A DNA stretch of 64,000 bases from Streptomyces sp. NBC_00663 (GTDB lineage: Bacteria > Actinomycetota > Actinomycetes > Streptomycetales > Streptomycetaceae): positions 868,001 to 932,000 of the forward strand of contig NZ_CP109027.1 of assembly GCF_036226885.1 (NCBI RefSeq), given 5' to 3'. The notes under the pieces were generated by a model. That model had not been told where the DNA came from and did no database searches. It worked only from the letters and a program-made list of their open reading frames with translations. The translations under genes and the position numbers were made by a program. The stretch's first letter is position 1. Each line of letters begins with the position of its first letter. Positions 1-7,944 of this stretch are shown piece after piece.

Positions 1-338
1 TGGTCCACTGGCGCGGCGGGCTCGCGCTGCCGGGCGACTCGCCGAGCCGGGAGGCGCGGGAGGAGAACGCGCTGCGGGAGGAGATCGGCCGGGCCGTCGC
101 GGCGGCCAACAGCGCCGTGTCCCGGTCCGAGTCCGTACGGGTCTTCCGGGTGCTGCCGCAGCCCTTCGATCACACCCGCGGGCTGCTGACCCCGTCGATG
201 AAGCTGCGCCGGGACGCGATCGTCGAGCATTACGCGTTCGAGATCGACGCGATGTACCAGGCGCGCTCGCACGGCATCCGGCAGCGGGTGCCCGAGGAGC
301 CGGCCGGCTGGGAGGACCCGGACGACGTGTTCCGGTGA
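1..338 (+). CDS. AMP-dependent acyl-CoA synthetase, C-terminal fragment
   Basis: Only the last 111 codons are in the window (reading frame begins at base 3, TGA at 336-338). The tail contains LLTPSMKLRR followed by a helix ending EIDAMYQ, which is the typical C-terminal end of long-chain fatty-acid-CoA ligases of the FAA1/FadD15 type: the catalytic lysine of the lid domain lies in the 'TPSMKLRR' segment. The enzyme would activate fatty acids with ATP and CoA in the cytoplasm. The N-terminal adenylation domain is outside the window, so substrate class cannot be judged. Confidence 0.85.
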   Translation, partial: VHWRGGLALPGDSPSREAREENALREEIGRAVAAANSAVSRSESVRVFRVLPQPFDHTRGLLTPSMKLRRDAIVEHYAFEIDAMYQARSHGIRQRVPEEPAGWEDPDDVFR

Positions 339-431
339 CAGGGAGTCCCGGTGGGGTCCGATTGACCTCAGCGACCTCGGGAACTCGCACAAGCGTCGAC
401 GTCGAAGGACGCTGTACGAAGGACATTCCCG

Positions 432-857
432 ATGACTCGTAGGGACGACCTAGTGGCCGCCGTGGAGATCCCGAGCCGCACCACGAGCTTCGCGGGCGAG
501 CCGCAGAGCGTGACGAGCGCCCGGCTGGCCGCGGAGGACTTCCTGTGCGTCCTCACCGACGTCCGTCCACCCGGCGCGCCCGAGTACTGGCACGACATCC
601 TGCTGGTCGTCACCGAGCTGGCGGCCAACGCCGTGCAGTACGCGCCCGGGGAGTTCTCGCTGACCATGCGACGCACCTTCGACGGTGTGCATGTGACCGT
701 GCACGACTCCAATCCCACCCCGCCCGCCCCGAGGCCCTTTCACCCGAGCACCGGCGGCGGCGGTGTCGGCTGGCATCTGATCCACGCCCTGTGCCAGCAG
801 GTGAGCGTGGTGACGGAGCCGCACGGCAAGGACGTGCATGTGTTTCTGCCCTGGTGA
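432..857 (+). CDS. RsbW-like HATPase / anti-sigma regulatory factor
   Basis: A 141-aa stand-alone GHKL ATPase domain. The N box (ELAANAVQYAP, about residues 60-70) and the glycine-rich lid (TGGGGVGWHLI, about 109-119) are visible; no sensor or membrane segment is present. Proteins of this size and shape in Streptomyces are anti-sigma or anti-anti-sigma-interacting kinases of the RsbW/SpoIIAB family, and dozens of paralogues exist per genome. The partner cannot be read from sequence; the SigB/F-type factor at 5900-6733 lies about 5 kb away and has its own neighbour of this kind. The start at 432 follows a modest purine-rich stretch. Confidence 0.8.
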   Translation: MTRRDDLVAAVEIPSRTTSFAGEPQSVTSARLAAEDFLCVLTDVRPPGAPEYWHDILLVVTELAANAVQYAPGEFSLTMRRTFDGVHVTVHDSNPTPPAPRPFHPSTGGGGVGWHLIHALCQQVSVVTEPHGKDVHVFLPW

Positions 858-924
858 GTCACACACGACTTTCACCTGCTTTCGGTGCACTCGCGCACCT
901 GTGCGGGCATGGTGGTGCTCAACG

Positions 925-1016
925 CGTTCGTCTGCCTGCCGCACCCGGCTGGCGGAACGGCTGGAGGCACGGTGGGATCGGTGGGGTGGGCAGCAGCGAT
1001 CCAGGGCAGACGAACG
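925..1016. promoter_or_regulatory. 12-bp inverted repeat pair upstream of NDH-2-like gene
   Basis: CGTTCGTCTGCC at 925-936 is the exact reverse complement of GGCAGACGAACG at 1005-1016. The arms lie in the 203-bp gap between the HATPase and the flavoprotein gene, the second one ending 44 bases before the GTG start. This could be a pair of half-operators for DNA looping or a long-range mRNA stem; no known operator consensus was recognised. Confidence 0.4.
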
Positions 1017-1060
1017 ACGTTCGACTCGGACCGCCGGAGCCGCAGAAGGGAAGAAAGACC

Positions 1061-2425
1061 GTGACACGACCCAGGATCCTGGTGGTTGGCGCAGGCTTCG
1101 CCGGCGTGGAGTGTGTACGCCGGCTGGAACGCAAACTCGGTGCGGACGAGGCAGACGTCACGCTGGTGACACCGTTCGCCTATCAGCTCTACCTTCCGCT
1201 GCTCCCGCAGGTGGCCTCCGGGGTGCTGACACCCCAGTCGATCGCCGTGTCGCTGCGGCGGAGCAGGAAGTACCGCACCCGGATCATCCCGGGCGGTGCC
1301 ATCGGCGTGGACCTCAAGGCGAAGGTGTGCGTGATCCGCACCATCACCGACGAGATCGTCGACGAACCGTACGACTACATCGTGCTGGCGCCGGGCAGTG
1401 TGACCCGCACCTTCGACATCCCCGGCCTCACGGACCACGCGTTCGGCATGAAGACCCTCGCCGAGGCCGCCTACGTCCGTGACCACGTCATCTCGCAGCT
1501 CGATCTCGCCGACGCCAGCCATGACGAGGCGGAGCGGGCCGCGCGGCTCCAGTTCGTGGTGGTCGGCGGCGGTTACGCGGGCACCGAGACCGCGGCCTGT
1601 CTTCAAAAGCTCACCCACGCCGCCGTCAAGCGCTACCCGCGCATCGACCCGGCGCTGATCAAGTGGCATCTCATCGACATCGCCCCGAAGCTGATGCCCG
1701 AGCTGGGCGACAAGCTGGGCAGCACCGCGCAGAACATCCTCACCAAGCGCGGCATCGACATCTCCCTCGGCACCTCCATCGCCAAGGCGGGCCCGGAGGA
1801 GGTCACCTTCACCGACGGCCGGGTGATCCCGACGCACACGCTGATCTGGACGGCGGGTGTGGTGGCCAGCCCGCTGATCGGGACGCTGGGGGCCGAGACG
1901 CTCCGCGGGCGGCTCGTGGTCGGCCCGGACATGAGGATGCCGGGCCAGGACGGGGTCTTCGCGCTCGGCGACTCCGCCGCGGTCCCGGACGAGGCCAAGG
2001 ATGAGGAGGGCGCGATCTGCCCGCCGACGGCGCAGCACGCGATGCGGCAGGGCAAGCACGTCGCGGACAACGTCATCGCCACCCTGCGCGGGGGGGCGAC
2101 GAGGCCGTACGTCCACAAGGACCTCGGTCTGGTCGTGGACCTCGGCGGCAAGGACGCCGTGTCCAAGCCGCTCGGCATCGAGCTGCGCGGGCTTCCCGCC
2201 CAGGTCGCGGCCCGCGGCTACCACTGGGCGGCGCTGCGCACCAATGTGGCCAAGGTGCGCGTCGCGACCAACTGGACGCTCAACGCGATCGCCGGTGACG
2301 ATTTCGTCCGCACCGGCTTCCAGCACCGCCGGGCGGCCCGGCTCAAGGACTTCGAGTACACGAACGCGTACCTCACGCCGGACCAGGTGCGGGCGCATGT
2401 GGACGGAACGGAGCGACAGGAATAG
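1061..2425 (+). CDS. NAD(P)/FAD-dependent oxidoreductase, type II NADH dehydrogenase-like
   Basis: A 454-aa two-dinucleotide-binding-domain flavoprotein. The FAD Rossmann motif ILVVGAGFAGVE is at residues 5-16 and the NAD(P)H motif VVVGGGYAGTE near 165-175; WTAGVV (about 262) and ALGDSA (about 303) are the usual second FAD contacts. It belongs to the NDH-2/pyridine nucleotide-disulfide family, whose members oxidise NADH and reduce quinone at the membrane surface without pumping protons. No CxxC is present, which excludes a disulfide reductase. The GTG at 1061 was chosen because the glycine motif begins five residues later and a GAAGGGAAG ribosome-binding region lies just upstream; longer readings lack homology-like content. 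The quinone substrate is inferred from the family. Confidence 0.85.
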   Translation: MTRPRILVVGAGFAGVECVRRLERKLGADEADVTLVTPFAYQLYLPLLPQVASGVLTPQSIAVSLRRSRKYRTRIIPGGAIGVDLKAKVCVIRTITDEIVDEPYDYIVLAPGSVTRTFDIPGLTDHAFGMKTLAEAAYVRDHVISQLDLADASHDEAERAARLQFVVVGGGYAGTETAACLQKLTHAAVKRYPRIDPALIKWHLIDIAPKLMPELGDKLGSTAQNILTKRGIDISLGTSIAKAGPEEVTFTDGRVIPTHTLIWTAGVVASPLIGTLGAETLRGRLVVGPDMRMPGQDGVFALGDSAAVPDEAKDEEGAICPPTAQHAMRQGKHVADNVIATLRGGATRPYVHKDLGLVVDLGGKDAVSKPLGIELRGLPAQVAARGYHWAALRTNVAKVRVATNWTLNAIAGDDFVRTGFQHRRAARLKDFEYTNAYLTPDQVRAHVDGTERQE

Positions 2426-2589
2426 GGCCAGGCCACAGGAGCACAGCAATGCCGCACCCGCCCCGGGCCGACCGCTTCCGGTACCCCCGCCCACGGCCGA
2501 ACGCATCAGCGGACGACAACAGCACGCAGGCCACGCGGGCCGAGGCGCCGGTGGCGGGTGGGCTCGTGGTGGACGCGCAGTCCGGGGCG

Positions 2590-2708
2590 TCGGCGCGGAT
2601 CCGCCGTGCAGCAGGCGCGCAGGGCGGGGTGTCCGTGGTGGCCGGGTGTGGGGTGGGTGTGTGTGGTCGGGGTGGGGCTCGGGGGCCGGGTTTCGGTCGG
2701 GGGTCGTG
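2590..2708 (+). other. G-rich, C-poor leader upstream of FUSC gene
   Basis: About 110 bases of plus-strand sequence consist largely of G runs (GGGG, GGG) separated by one to four bases, ending at the ATG of the FUSC gene. G runs of this density could fold into G-quadruplexes in DNA or in the 5' leader of the mRNA. The 283-bp gap 2426-2708 holds no convincing gene. Confidence 0.35.
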
Positions 2709-4940
2709 ATGGGGGTCGGGCGGGTGCGGCTGCGGGATTTCGTGGCGGCGTCCGACCCCGGGCTGTTGCGGCTGACGGCGGGGCTGCGGACGGTGGGGGC
2801 CATCGCGCTGACGCTGGCCGTGCTGGCGCCGCTGGGCGCCGACGTGCCTCATCTCGTGGCGGGGGCGATCGCCGCGATGGTCGCCACCTTCGCCGTCCGC
2901 GACAAACAGCGGGCCGGGCAGGCCGTCACCCTGGCGCTCGGGCTGCCGGTGGCGTTGGCCGCCGTGACTCTGGGCGCGCTGCTCGCCTCCCGGGTCGTCG
3001 CCGGTGACCTGTTCTTCGTCGCGCTGATCTTCTGCGCGGTCTACGGGCGGCGGTTCGGGGACCGGGGCACCGCACTCGGGCTGATCGGGTTCCAGGTGTA
3101 CTTCCTGTCCCTGTTCGTCGGCGCGACCGTCTCGGGACTGCCCCAGTTGTACGGGGCGATCGGCGTTGCCTTCGCGAGCAGCGCGCTGGTGCGGTTCGCC
3201 CTGGTACCGGAGACGCCGACGGGGACCCTGGAACGGCTGCGCTCCGCGTTCCGTGCCCGGCTGGCCCGGTTGGTGGCCGCGCAGCTGGAACTCCTCGACG
3301 CGGGTCCCGCGGACGTGGACCGGGCTCTGGAGCACGTACGGGACGGCACGGCGCGGCTGCACGACACCGCGCTGATGATCCAGGGCCGCCTGGAGGCCGG
3401 CACCGCCGACGAGGGCGTGGCCCGCCTGGTGCAGCGGCGGGTGGCGGACGCCGAGGTGGCCGCCGAACGGCTGGGGCTGTTGCTGCTGACCGCGCGCAGC
3501 GCCGAGCGGGCGGACACGCTGACCCTGCATCTGCCGGGTGCGCCCGTTCCCTCGGGTGGGCTGCTGCCCGTGCGGGACAAGGCGATCGACACACTGCGCC
3601 GGGATCTGGAGGCGCTGCGGCTGCTCGTCCTGCGGCCGGTGTCGGCGCAGCACGGCACGGCGCTGTCGCATCTTCGCAACCGGCTCCTCGGCTACCGGGA
3701 CGAGGAGAACCTGCCGCCCGCACCGCCCGCCGTCCAGGACGTGTTCCGGGGCGTCGGCGAGGCCGCCCGCGCGGTGCTGGGGCTGCGGGTCGCGCTCGAC
3801 GGGCCGCAGGACGAGTCGGACGACAGTCCGGCCACGGCGCGGTCACGGGAGGAACTGGACGCCGAGGACGCGGCCATCGACGCCGGCGAGGAGGAGGCGC
3901 AGGAAGAGCTCACGGGGCTGCGGCGGCCTACGACGCGGGCGGCAGTGCAGGTGGCGGTGGGGTCGTCGCTGGCCATCGTGGGCGGGGAGCTTTTGTCCAG
4001 TCAGCGCTGGTACTGGGCGGTACTGACGTGCTGGATCGTCTTCATCAACACCGCGTCCACGGGCGAGATCCTGGTCAAGGGCTCTCGGCGGCTGGTCGGC
4101 ACGGTGCTCGGGGTGGTGGCGGGCATCGGGCTCGCGGCGCTGGTCGGCCCTCACACATGGCCGGCGTTCGCGCTGGTGCTGGTCTGCGTGTTCCTGATGT
4201 TCTACTCCGCGCCGCTGTCGTACACGCTCATGTCGTTCTTCGTGACCGCCGCGCTGGGGCTGCTCTACACCTTGCTGCACACGTACAGCTTCTCGGTGCT
4301 CGTGCTGCGCATCGAGGAGACGGCGCTCGGAGCGGCCTGCGGGGTGCTGGCGGCGGCGCTCGTGCTGCCGGTGCGGACGGACCGTCGTACGAACGACCTT
4401 CTCGTCGCCGTGCTGGACCGGCTCGCGGACGTGACCGAGACCGCCGTGGACCAGCTCAGCGGTGGGCCGCCGGCCGATCTGCTGGACCAGGCTCGCGAGC
4501 TGGACCAGGCGCTGGCGGATCTGCGGGCCGCCACCAAGCCGCTCACCCACCCCGTCACCCCGTTGCGGGCCCGGCGGGACACGGCGCGCTATGTCGTGGC
4601 CCTCCTGGAGACCTGCGCCTACCAGGCACGGGCTCTGGCCGCGACCGCCGAGCTCCTGCCCACGCACCCCTCCATCGCGGCCGACCCCCGGCTGCGCGGC
4701 GCCGGTGAGCGCATCCTCCAGAACATCCGCGCCCTCGCCGCCCATGTCGCCGACGAACACTCTCCCGAGGAGCTCCGCACCGGCCCGAGCATCGCCGCCC
4801 TCCTGGAAGCCGGCACGGCGGGCTCACCCCGCTTCGGCCGGGTCACGGACCGGGTGCTTCGCCATCTGGGACGACTGGACGAGGGGGTGACGGGCCTGGC
4901 TCGACCACTCGGGGTACCGGTGGCCGGGCCACGGGGCTGA
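2709..4940 (+). CDS. FUSC-family inner-membrane transporter (aromatic acid exporter type)
   Basis: A 743-aa membrane protein with the duplicated FUSC layout. A first bundle of about six membrane segments (residues about 20-175) is followed by a long soluble helical region (about 180-410), a second bundle beginning VQVAVGSSLAIVGGELL (about 414-555), and a second soluble tail. The phrase SQRWYWAVLTCWIVF in the second bundle is characteristic of the family. FUSC proteins such as AaeB and YccS export aromatic carboxylic acids or act at the cell envelope; the substrate here is unknown. I place the start at the ATG at 2709, just before the sequence becomes membrane-protein-like; the open frame upstream to 2001 overlaps the previous gene and is not protein-like. 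Confidence 0.8.
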   Translation: MGVGRVRLRDFVAASDPGLLRLTAGLRTVGAIALTLAVLAPLGADVPHLVAGAIAAMVATFAVRDKQRAGQAVTLALGLPVALAAVTLGALLASRVVAGDLFFVALIFCAVYGRRFGDRGTALGLIGFQVYFLSLFVGATVSGLPQLYGAIGVAFASSALVRFALVPETPTGTLERLRSAFRARLARLVAAQLELLDAGPADVDRALEHVRDGTARLHDTALMIQGRLEAGTADEGVARLVQRRVADAEVAAERLGLLLLTARSAERADTLTLHLPGAPVPSGGLLPVRDKAIDTLRRDLEALRLLVLRPVSAQHGTALSHLRNRLLGYRDEENLPPAPPAVQDVFRGVGEAARAVLGLRVALDGPQDESDDSPATARSREELDAEDAAIDAGEEEAQEELTGLRRPTTRAAVQVAVGSSLAIVGGELLSSQRWYWAVLTCWIVFINTASTGEILVKGSRRLVGTVLGVVAGIGLAALVGPHTWPAFALVLVCVFLMFYSAPLSYTLMSFFVTAALGLLYTLLHTYSFSVLVLRIEETALGAACGVLAAALVLPVRTDRRTNDLLVAVLDRLADVTETAVDQLSGGPPADLLDQARELDQALADLRAATKPLTHPVTPLRARRDTARYVVALLETCAYQARALAATAELLPTHPSIAADPRLRGAGERILQNIRALAAHVADEHSPEELRTGPSIAALLEAGTAGSPRFGRVTDRVLRHLGRLDEGVTGLARPLGVPVAGPRG

Positions 4941-4996
4941 CACCTTCGCCGCCGCAGGGGTTTTGCAGCCCGAGAGGCCTTACACCCCCAGGGGCC

Positions 4997-5836
4997 TTAC
5001 ACCCTCCGCCACCGGGCCATGGCGAACGAGAACAGGCCGAAGAGGACCAGGCCGGCTGCCACGCAGGCCAGGAGCCAGGGGCCCAGTGGGGTGTCGGCGA
5101 AGGAGCGGAGGGTGTCGTCGAGGCCCTTGACCTTGTCGGGTTCGTAGTCGACGGCGGCCCGCACGGCGAAGGCGCCCGCGGTCGCGAAGATCAGGCCGCG
5201 AGCCGCGCCGCCGCTCACCCCGGTGATGTCCACCAGGCGCCGCGCCCCCGGGGACATCTCGCCGAGCTTGAGCTTGTCGTGGTAGGCCCGCATGACCGCC
5301 CGTGCGCCGATCCACACGCCGGCCACGGCGATCCCGGCCCCGGCCAGCGCCACGAGCCACTGACCGGCCGGCATCTCCAGCGCCCTCGCCGTGACGTCAC
5401 GCGACTGCTTGTCGCTGGAGCCCTTGCCGCCCCCGCCGGAGCCCGCCGCGAACGACAGCACGGAGTAGGCGACAAAGCCGTAGAAGACCAGCCGGACCAC
5501 CGCCAGCAGCCGCTTCTTCGCGCTGCGGCCCTCCGGTCCGACCGAGCCGAACACCGCCTCCGACAGCCGCCACAACGCCATGCCGACGAGCCCGGCGCCC
5601 AGGGCCCACAGCAGGACGGCGCCGAAGGGCTTGTCCGACAGCTCGGCGAGGGCGCCGCCGCGGTCCGCCTGCCGTTTTCCGTCGCCGAAGGCGATCTGGA
5701 GCGCCAGTACGCCCACCAGCAGATAGATCACACCGCGGGCCGCGAGCCCCGCGCGGGCCGCGCCCTCGGTCACGGAGCCACGTGCCGCGCGTTCGGCGTC
5801 CATACGACCGTTGCGCGCGATGGCAGTCGGATTCAT
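4997..5836 (-). CDS. DUF1206 membrane protein
   Basis: 279 aa, composed of three similar units each with two hydrophobic segments. Each unit starts near a glycine/alanine-rich helix such as GLAARGVIYLLVGVLAL or GGAARGLIFATAGAFAV, the hallmark of the DUF1206 family. Function is not established. The gene ends convergently 56 bases from the FUSC gene. The start at 5836 (MNPTAIARNG) is preceded by GGAGG at ideal spacing, so the longer reading to 5881 is unlikely. It lies just downstream of, and in the same direction as, the sigma factor gene, so it may be part of that stress locus. Confidence 0.8.
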   Translation of the reverse strand: MNPTAIARNGRMDAERAARGSVTEGAARAGLAARGVIYLLVGVLALQIAFGDGKRQADRGGALAELSDKPFGAVLLWALGAGLVGMALWRLSEAVFGSVGPEGRSAKKRLLAVVRLVFYGFVAYSVLSFAAGSGGGGKGSSDKQSRDVTARALEMPAGQWLVALAGAGIAVAGVWIGARAVMRAYHDKLKLGEMSPGARRLVDITGVSGGAARGLIFATAGAFAVRAAVDYEPDKVKGLDDTLRSFADTPLGPWLLACVAAGLVLFGLFSFAMARWRRV

Positions 5837-5899
5837 CTTGGCCTCCCGCCCTCCGAATGCCCCGGTCACCGCACGGCACACCCCGCGCCGGGCGGGTGC

Positions 5900-6733
5900 T
5901 CAGACCGTGGCCCGTTCTCCCATCGCCTCGGCGCGTACCCGGGCGCAACTGCGGCTGATCAGCCGCGAGACGTGCATCTGCGAGATACCGAGCTGGTCGG
6001 CGATGCGGCTCTGCGTCATGTCCTCGAAGAACCGCATGTAGAGAATGGCGCGCTCCCGCTCGGGCAGCCTGCGCAGGCCGGCCTTGACGGACTCGCGGTC
6101 GACCACGACGTCGTAGGAGGCGTCGGACGAGCCCAGAGTGTCGGCGAGGCTGTATCCGTCCTCGCCGGAGGAGAGTTCGGCGTCCAGGGAGAGCGCGCTG
6201 TAGCTCTCCAGCGCTTCCAGCCCCGCGCTGACCTCGTCCTCGGTCAGGCCGGTGTGGGTGGCGAGGTCGGCCACGGTGGGTTCGGCGCTGCCCGGGGTCT
6301 GGGTGAGCTCGCGGCGGGCCACGCGCACCTTGTTGCGCAGTTCCTGCACCCGACGGGGCACCCGCAGCGCCCACATCCGGTCCCGGAAGTGCCGCTTGAC
6401 CTCGCCGGTGATGGTCGGCACGGCGTAGCTCTCGAAGGCACCGCGTTCGGGTTCGAAGCGGTCGACGGCCTTCACCAGACCGAGGGCCGCGACCTGCCGC
6501 AGGTCCTCGAGGGACTCGCCGCGCTCGCGGAACCGGCCGGCGATGCGGTGGGCCATGGGCAGCCAGGCGGTGACGAGCTCGTCGCGGACGGCGTCCCGTT
6601 CGGGGCCGGGCTCCAGGGAGTTCAGACGGGCGAAGAGCTTGGCGGTGTCGGGGGCGTCGTCGTGCCGCCGCCGGGGGGCGGCGGTCTGCGTACCGGTCAG
6701 GCCGGAACGGCTTGTCGATTTATCGATAAGCAT
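5900..6733 (-). CDS. RNA polymerase sigma factor, SigB/SigF/SigG family
   Basis: 277 aa. Regions 2 (DLRQVAALGLVKAVDRFEP, with EVKRHFRDRMWALRVPRRVQ), 3 and 4 (LPERERAILYMRFFEDMTQSRIA then the helix-turn-helix GISQMHVSRLISR) are intact and there is no region 1, typical of the stress and sporulation SigB/F/G family. Such factors direct transcription for osmotic, oxidative and developmental responses and are held by RsbW-like HATPases. An HATPase gene lies immediately upstream on the same strand (6920-7405). The start at 6733 has AGGAG upstream. A weak SigB-like promoter (GTTT, 15-base spacer, GGGCAG; minus strand 6865-6889) lies upstream and would fit autoregulation, but it is imperfect. Confidence 0.9.
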   Translation of the reverse strand: MLIDKSTSRSGLTGTQTAAPRRRHDDAPDTAKLFARLNSLEPGPERDAVRDELVTAWLPMAHRIAGRFRERGESLEDLRQVAALGLVKAVDRFEPERGAFESYAVPTITGEVKRHFRDRMWALRVPRRVQELRNKVRVARRELTQTPGSAEPTVADLATHTGLTEDEVSAGLEALESYSALSLDAELSSGEDGYSLADTLGSSDASYDVVVDRESVKAGLRRLPERERAILYMRFFEDMTQSRIADQLGISQMHVSRLISRSCARVRAEAMGERATV

Positions 6734-6919
6734 GCGGGATCGCTCCTGAAGGAAGGTTTCAGGGACTTTGCCGCGGGAGGATCGCTGTCCGGACACCCGG
6801 GGGGGTCCGGGAGCAGTCGTACCACTCCCGCCGCGCGCCTCCGGTCCGAAGCACGATGGTGCGTCTGCCCTGCCGCCCGGAGAGCAAACTCCGCTTTCCG
6901 GGGGAAGACAGACGTCGTG

Positions 6920-7405
6920 TCAGGACAGGGGTACGACCGCGGTGATGCACTTGCCTCCGGAGGGCAGGCCGGTGACCCGGACGTCGCGTGCCAGCCGGCA
7001 CACGATCGGCCAGCCGAGGCCGCCGATCCGACGTCGGCCGTGCAGGTCGACGGGTTCCGCGCTCACCGGGAGCGCGTCGCTGCGGTCGCTGACCGAGACC
7101 CGTACTCCGGGTTCGACGAGGTCGACGCGGAAGTCGGTGATCCCGCCGCCGTGCAGGATGGCGTTGGTGGTGAGCTCGGAGGCGACGAGCAGGGCGTCCG
7201 CGACGGACTCCTGGTCGCACGCCGTTCCGGTGGCCCGGCAGCGCGCGTCCACCGCGCGCTCCACGGCCCGCCGCGCGTCGGCGGGCCGGCACGGGCAGCG
7301 CAGCCGACAGCGTCCCACCGCCGACGGTTCGTGAACGGACGCCGGTGGTGTGCCGGCGGACACCGACGGTTTGGGGGCGGATTCGGTCCTGTGCTCCCTA
7401 CACAT
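6920..7405 (-). CDS. HATPase-domain protein, probable anti-sigma factor
   Basis: 161 aa with the GHKL N box ELTTNAILHGGG and lid GRRRIGGLGW; no transmembrane or sensor domain. The first about 45 residues are low in hydrophobics and include several cysteines (MCREH, RCRLRCPC), unusual for RsbW proteins. The location directly upstream of the SigB/F-type gene makes it the natural candidate regulator of that factor, but the 186-bp gap means separate promoters are possible. The ATG at 7405 has AGGGAG upstream; the longer reading to 7546 has no ribosome-binding site. The cysteine cluster could confer redox sensitivity (inference). Confidence 0.75.
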   Translation of the reverse strand: MCREHRTESAPKPSVSAGTPPASVHEPSAVGRCRLRCPCRPADARRAVERAVDARCRATGTACDQESVADALLVASELTTNAILHGGGITDFRVDLVEPGVRVSVSDRSDALPVSAEPVDLHGRRRIGGLGWPIVCRLARDVRVTGLPSGGKCITAVVPLS

Positions 7406-7680
7406 GTTCTGGGCTCCCTGAACGGTTTCGGGTAGAGCCGGACCCTTCTGTGCCCTCGGCCGCCACGATCGGGGAGGCTCTCGCCGCCACGTCACATGGC
7501 CGATCCGCCACGGCGGAATGCCGCACCGTGGCCGACCCGGGCCCATGACCGGCCGGCCACGGCGGACTGTCTACGCCGCGTGAGCACCGCAGGTCTCTTC
7601 TCTTCGGCTGACCGATCCGCAGCCCGCCAAACCTCGAAGACACCTGCCATCCGACCCTTTTGCCGGGGTACCCGGTACGC

Positions 7681-7902
7681 ATGACGGATGTCGTGGACTC
7701 AGACGAGCTGTTGCGGCGCATTCAGCGGGCACGGACCTGTGCCCTGGAGGAGGAGCGAGCCTGGCGGACCCGCAGCGACGCCCTGCGGCCGACCGATCCG
7801 GAGGGCGCGCGGGACGCCACCGTACGGACGCTGGCCTTCGAGTCGGTTCTCCGGGTGCTGGACGAGATCCTGACCCCAGGCAAGCGGGCCGGTGACCACT
7901 GA
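7681..7902 (+). CDS. small charged hypothetical protein
   Basis: 73 aa, highly charged and predicted helical (ELLRRIQRARTCALEEERAWRTR), with no recognised domain. It divides the sigma/anti-sigma locus from the decarboxylase gene. The ATG at 7681 starts just after the palindrome GGGGTACCCGG; GGGTAC matches the -10 of SigB-type promoters but there is no good -35 and the distance to the ATG is only nine bases. The codon-position GC pattern looks coding. Function unknown. Confidence 0.55.
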   Translation: MTDVVDSDELLRRIQRARTCALEEERAWRTRSDALRPTDPEGARDATVRTLAFESVLRVLDEILTPGKRAGDH

Positions 7903-7922
7903 CGGTCGCGATTGATCACCTG

Positions 7923-7942
7923 GTCCCCGGGAACCCGGGGAC
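7923..7942. promoter_or_regulatory. 9-bp perfect inverted repeat abutting a start codon
   Basis: GTCCCCGGG (7923-7931) and CCCGGGGAC (7934-7942) are separated by AA and end two bases before the ATG at 7945. The hairpin would contain the only plausible ribosome-binding purines (GGGGA), so it may limit initiation, or the site may be a repressor operator. Confidence 0.4.
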
Positions 7943-7944
7943 GC

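Noticed and set aside
2001..2708. Open frame extending the FUSC gene upstream
   Set aside because: It overlaps the end of the flavoprotein gene in another frame and is Arg/Ser/Thr-rich shadow sequence; the transporter-like sequence begins at 2709.
2449..2709. Possible 86-aa gene between the flavoprotein and FUSC genes
   Set aside because: No ribosome site, Gly/Ala/Arg-rich low-complexity product and G-run DNA; no domain.
7646..7671. SigB-type promoter (GGGTAC) before the 73-aa protein
   Set aside because: The -10 is good but no GnnT -35 at 14-16 bases is present, and GGGTAC is part of a larger palindrome.
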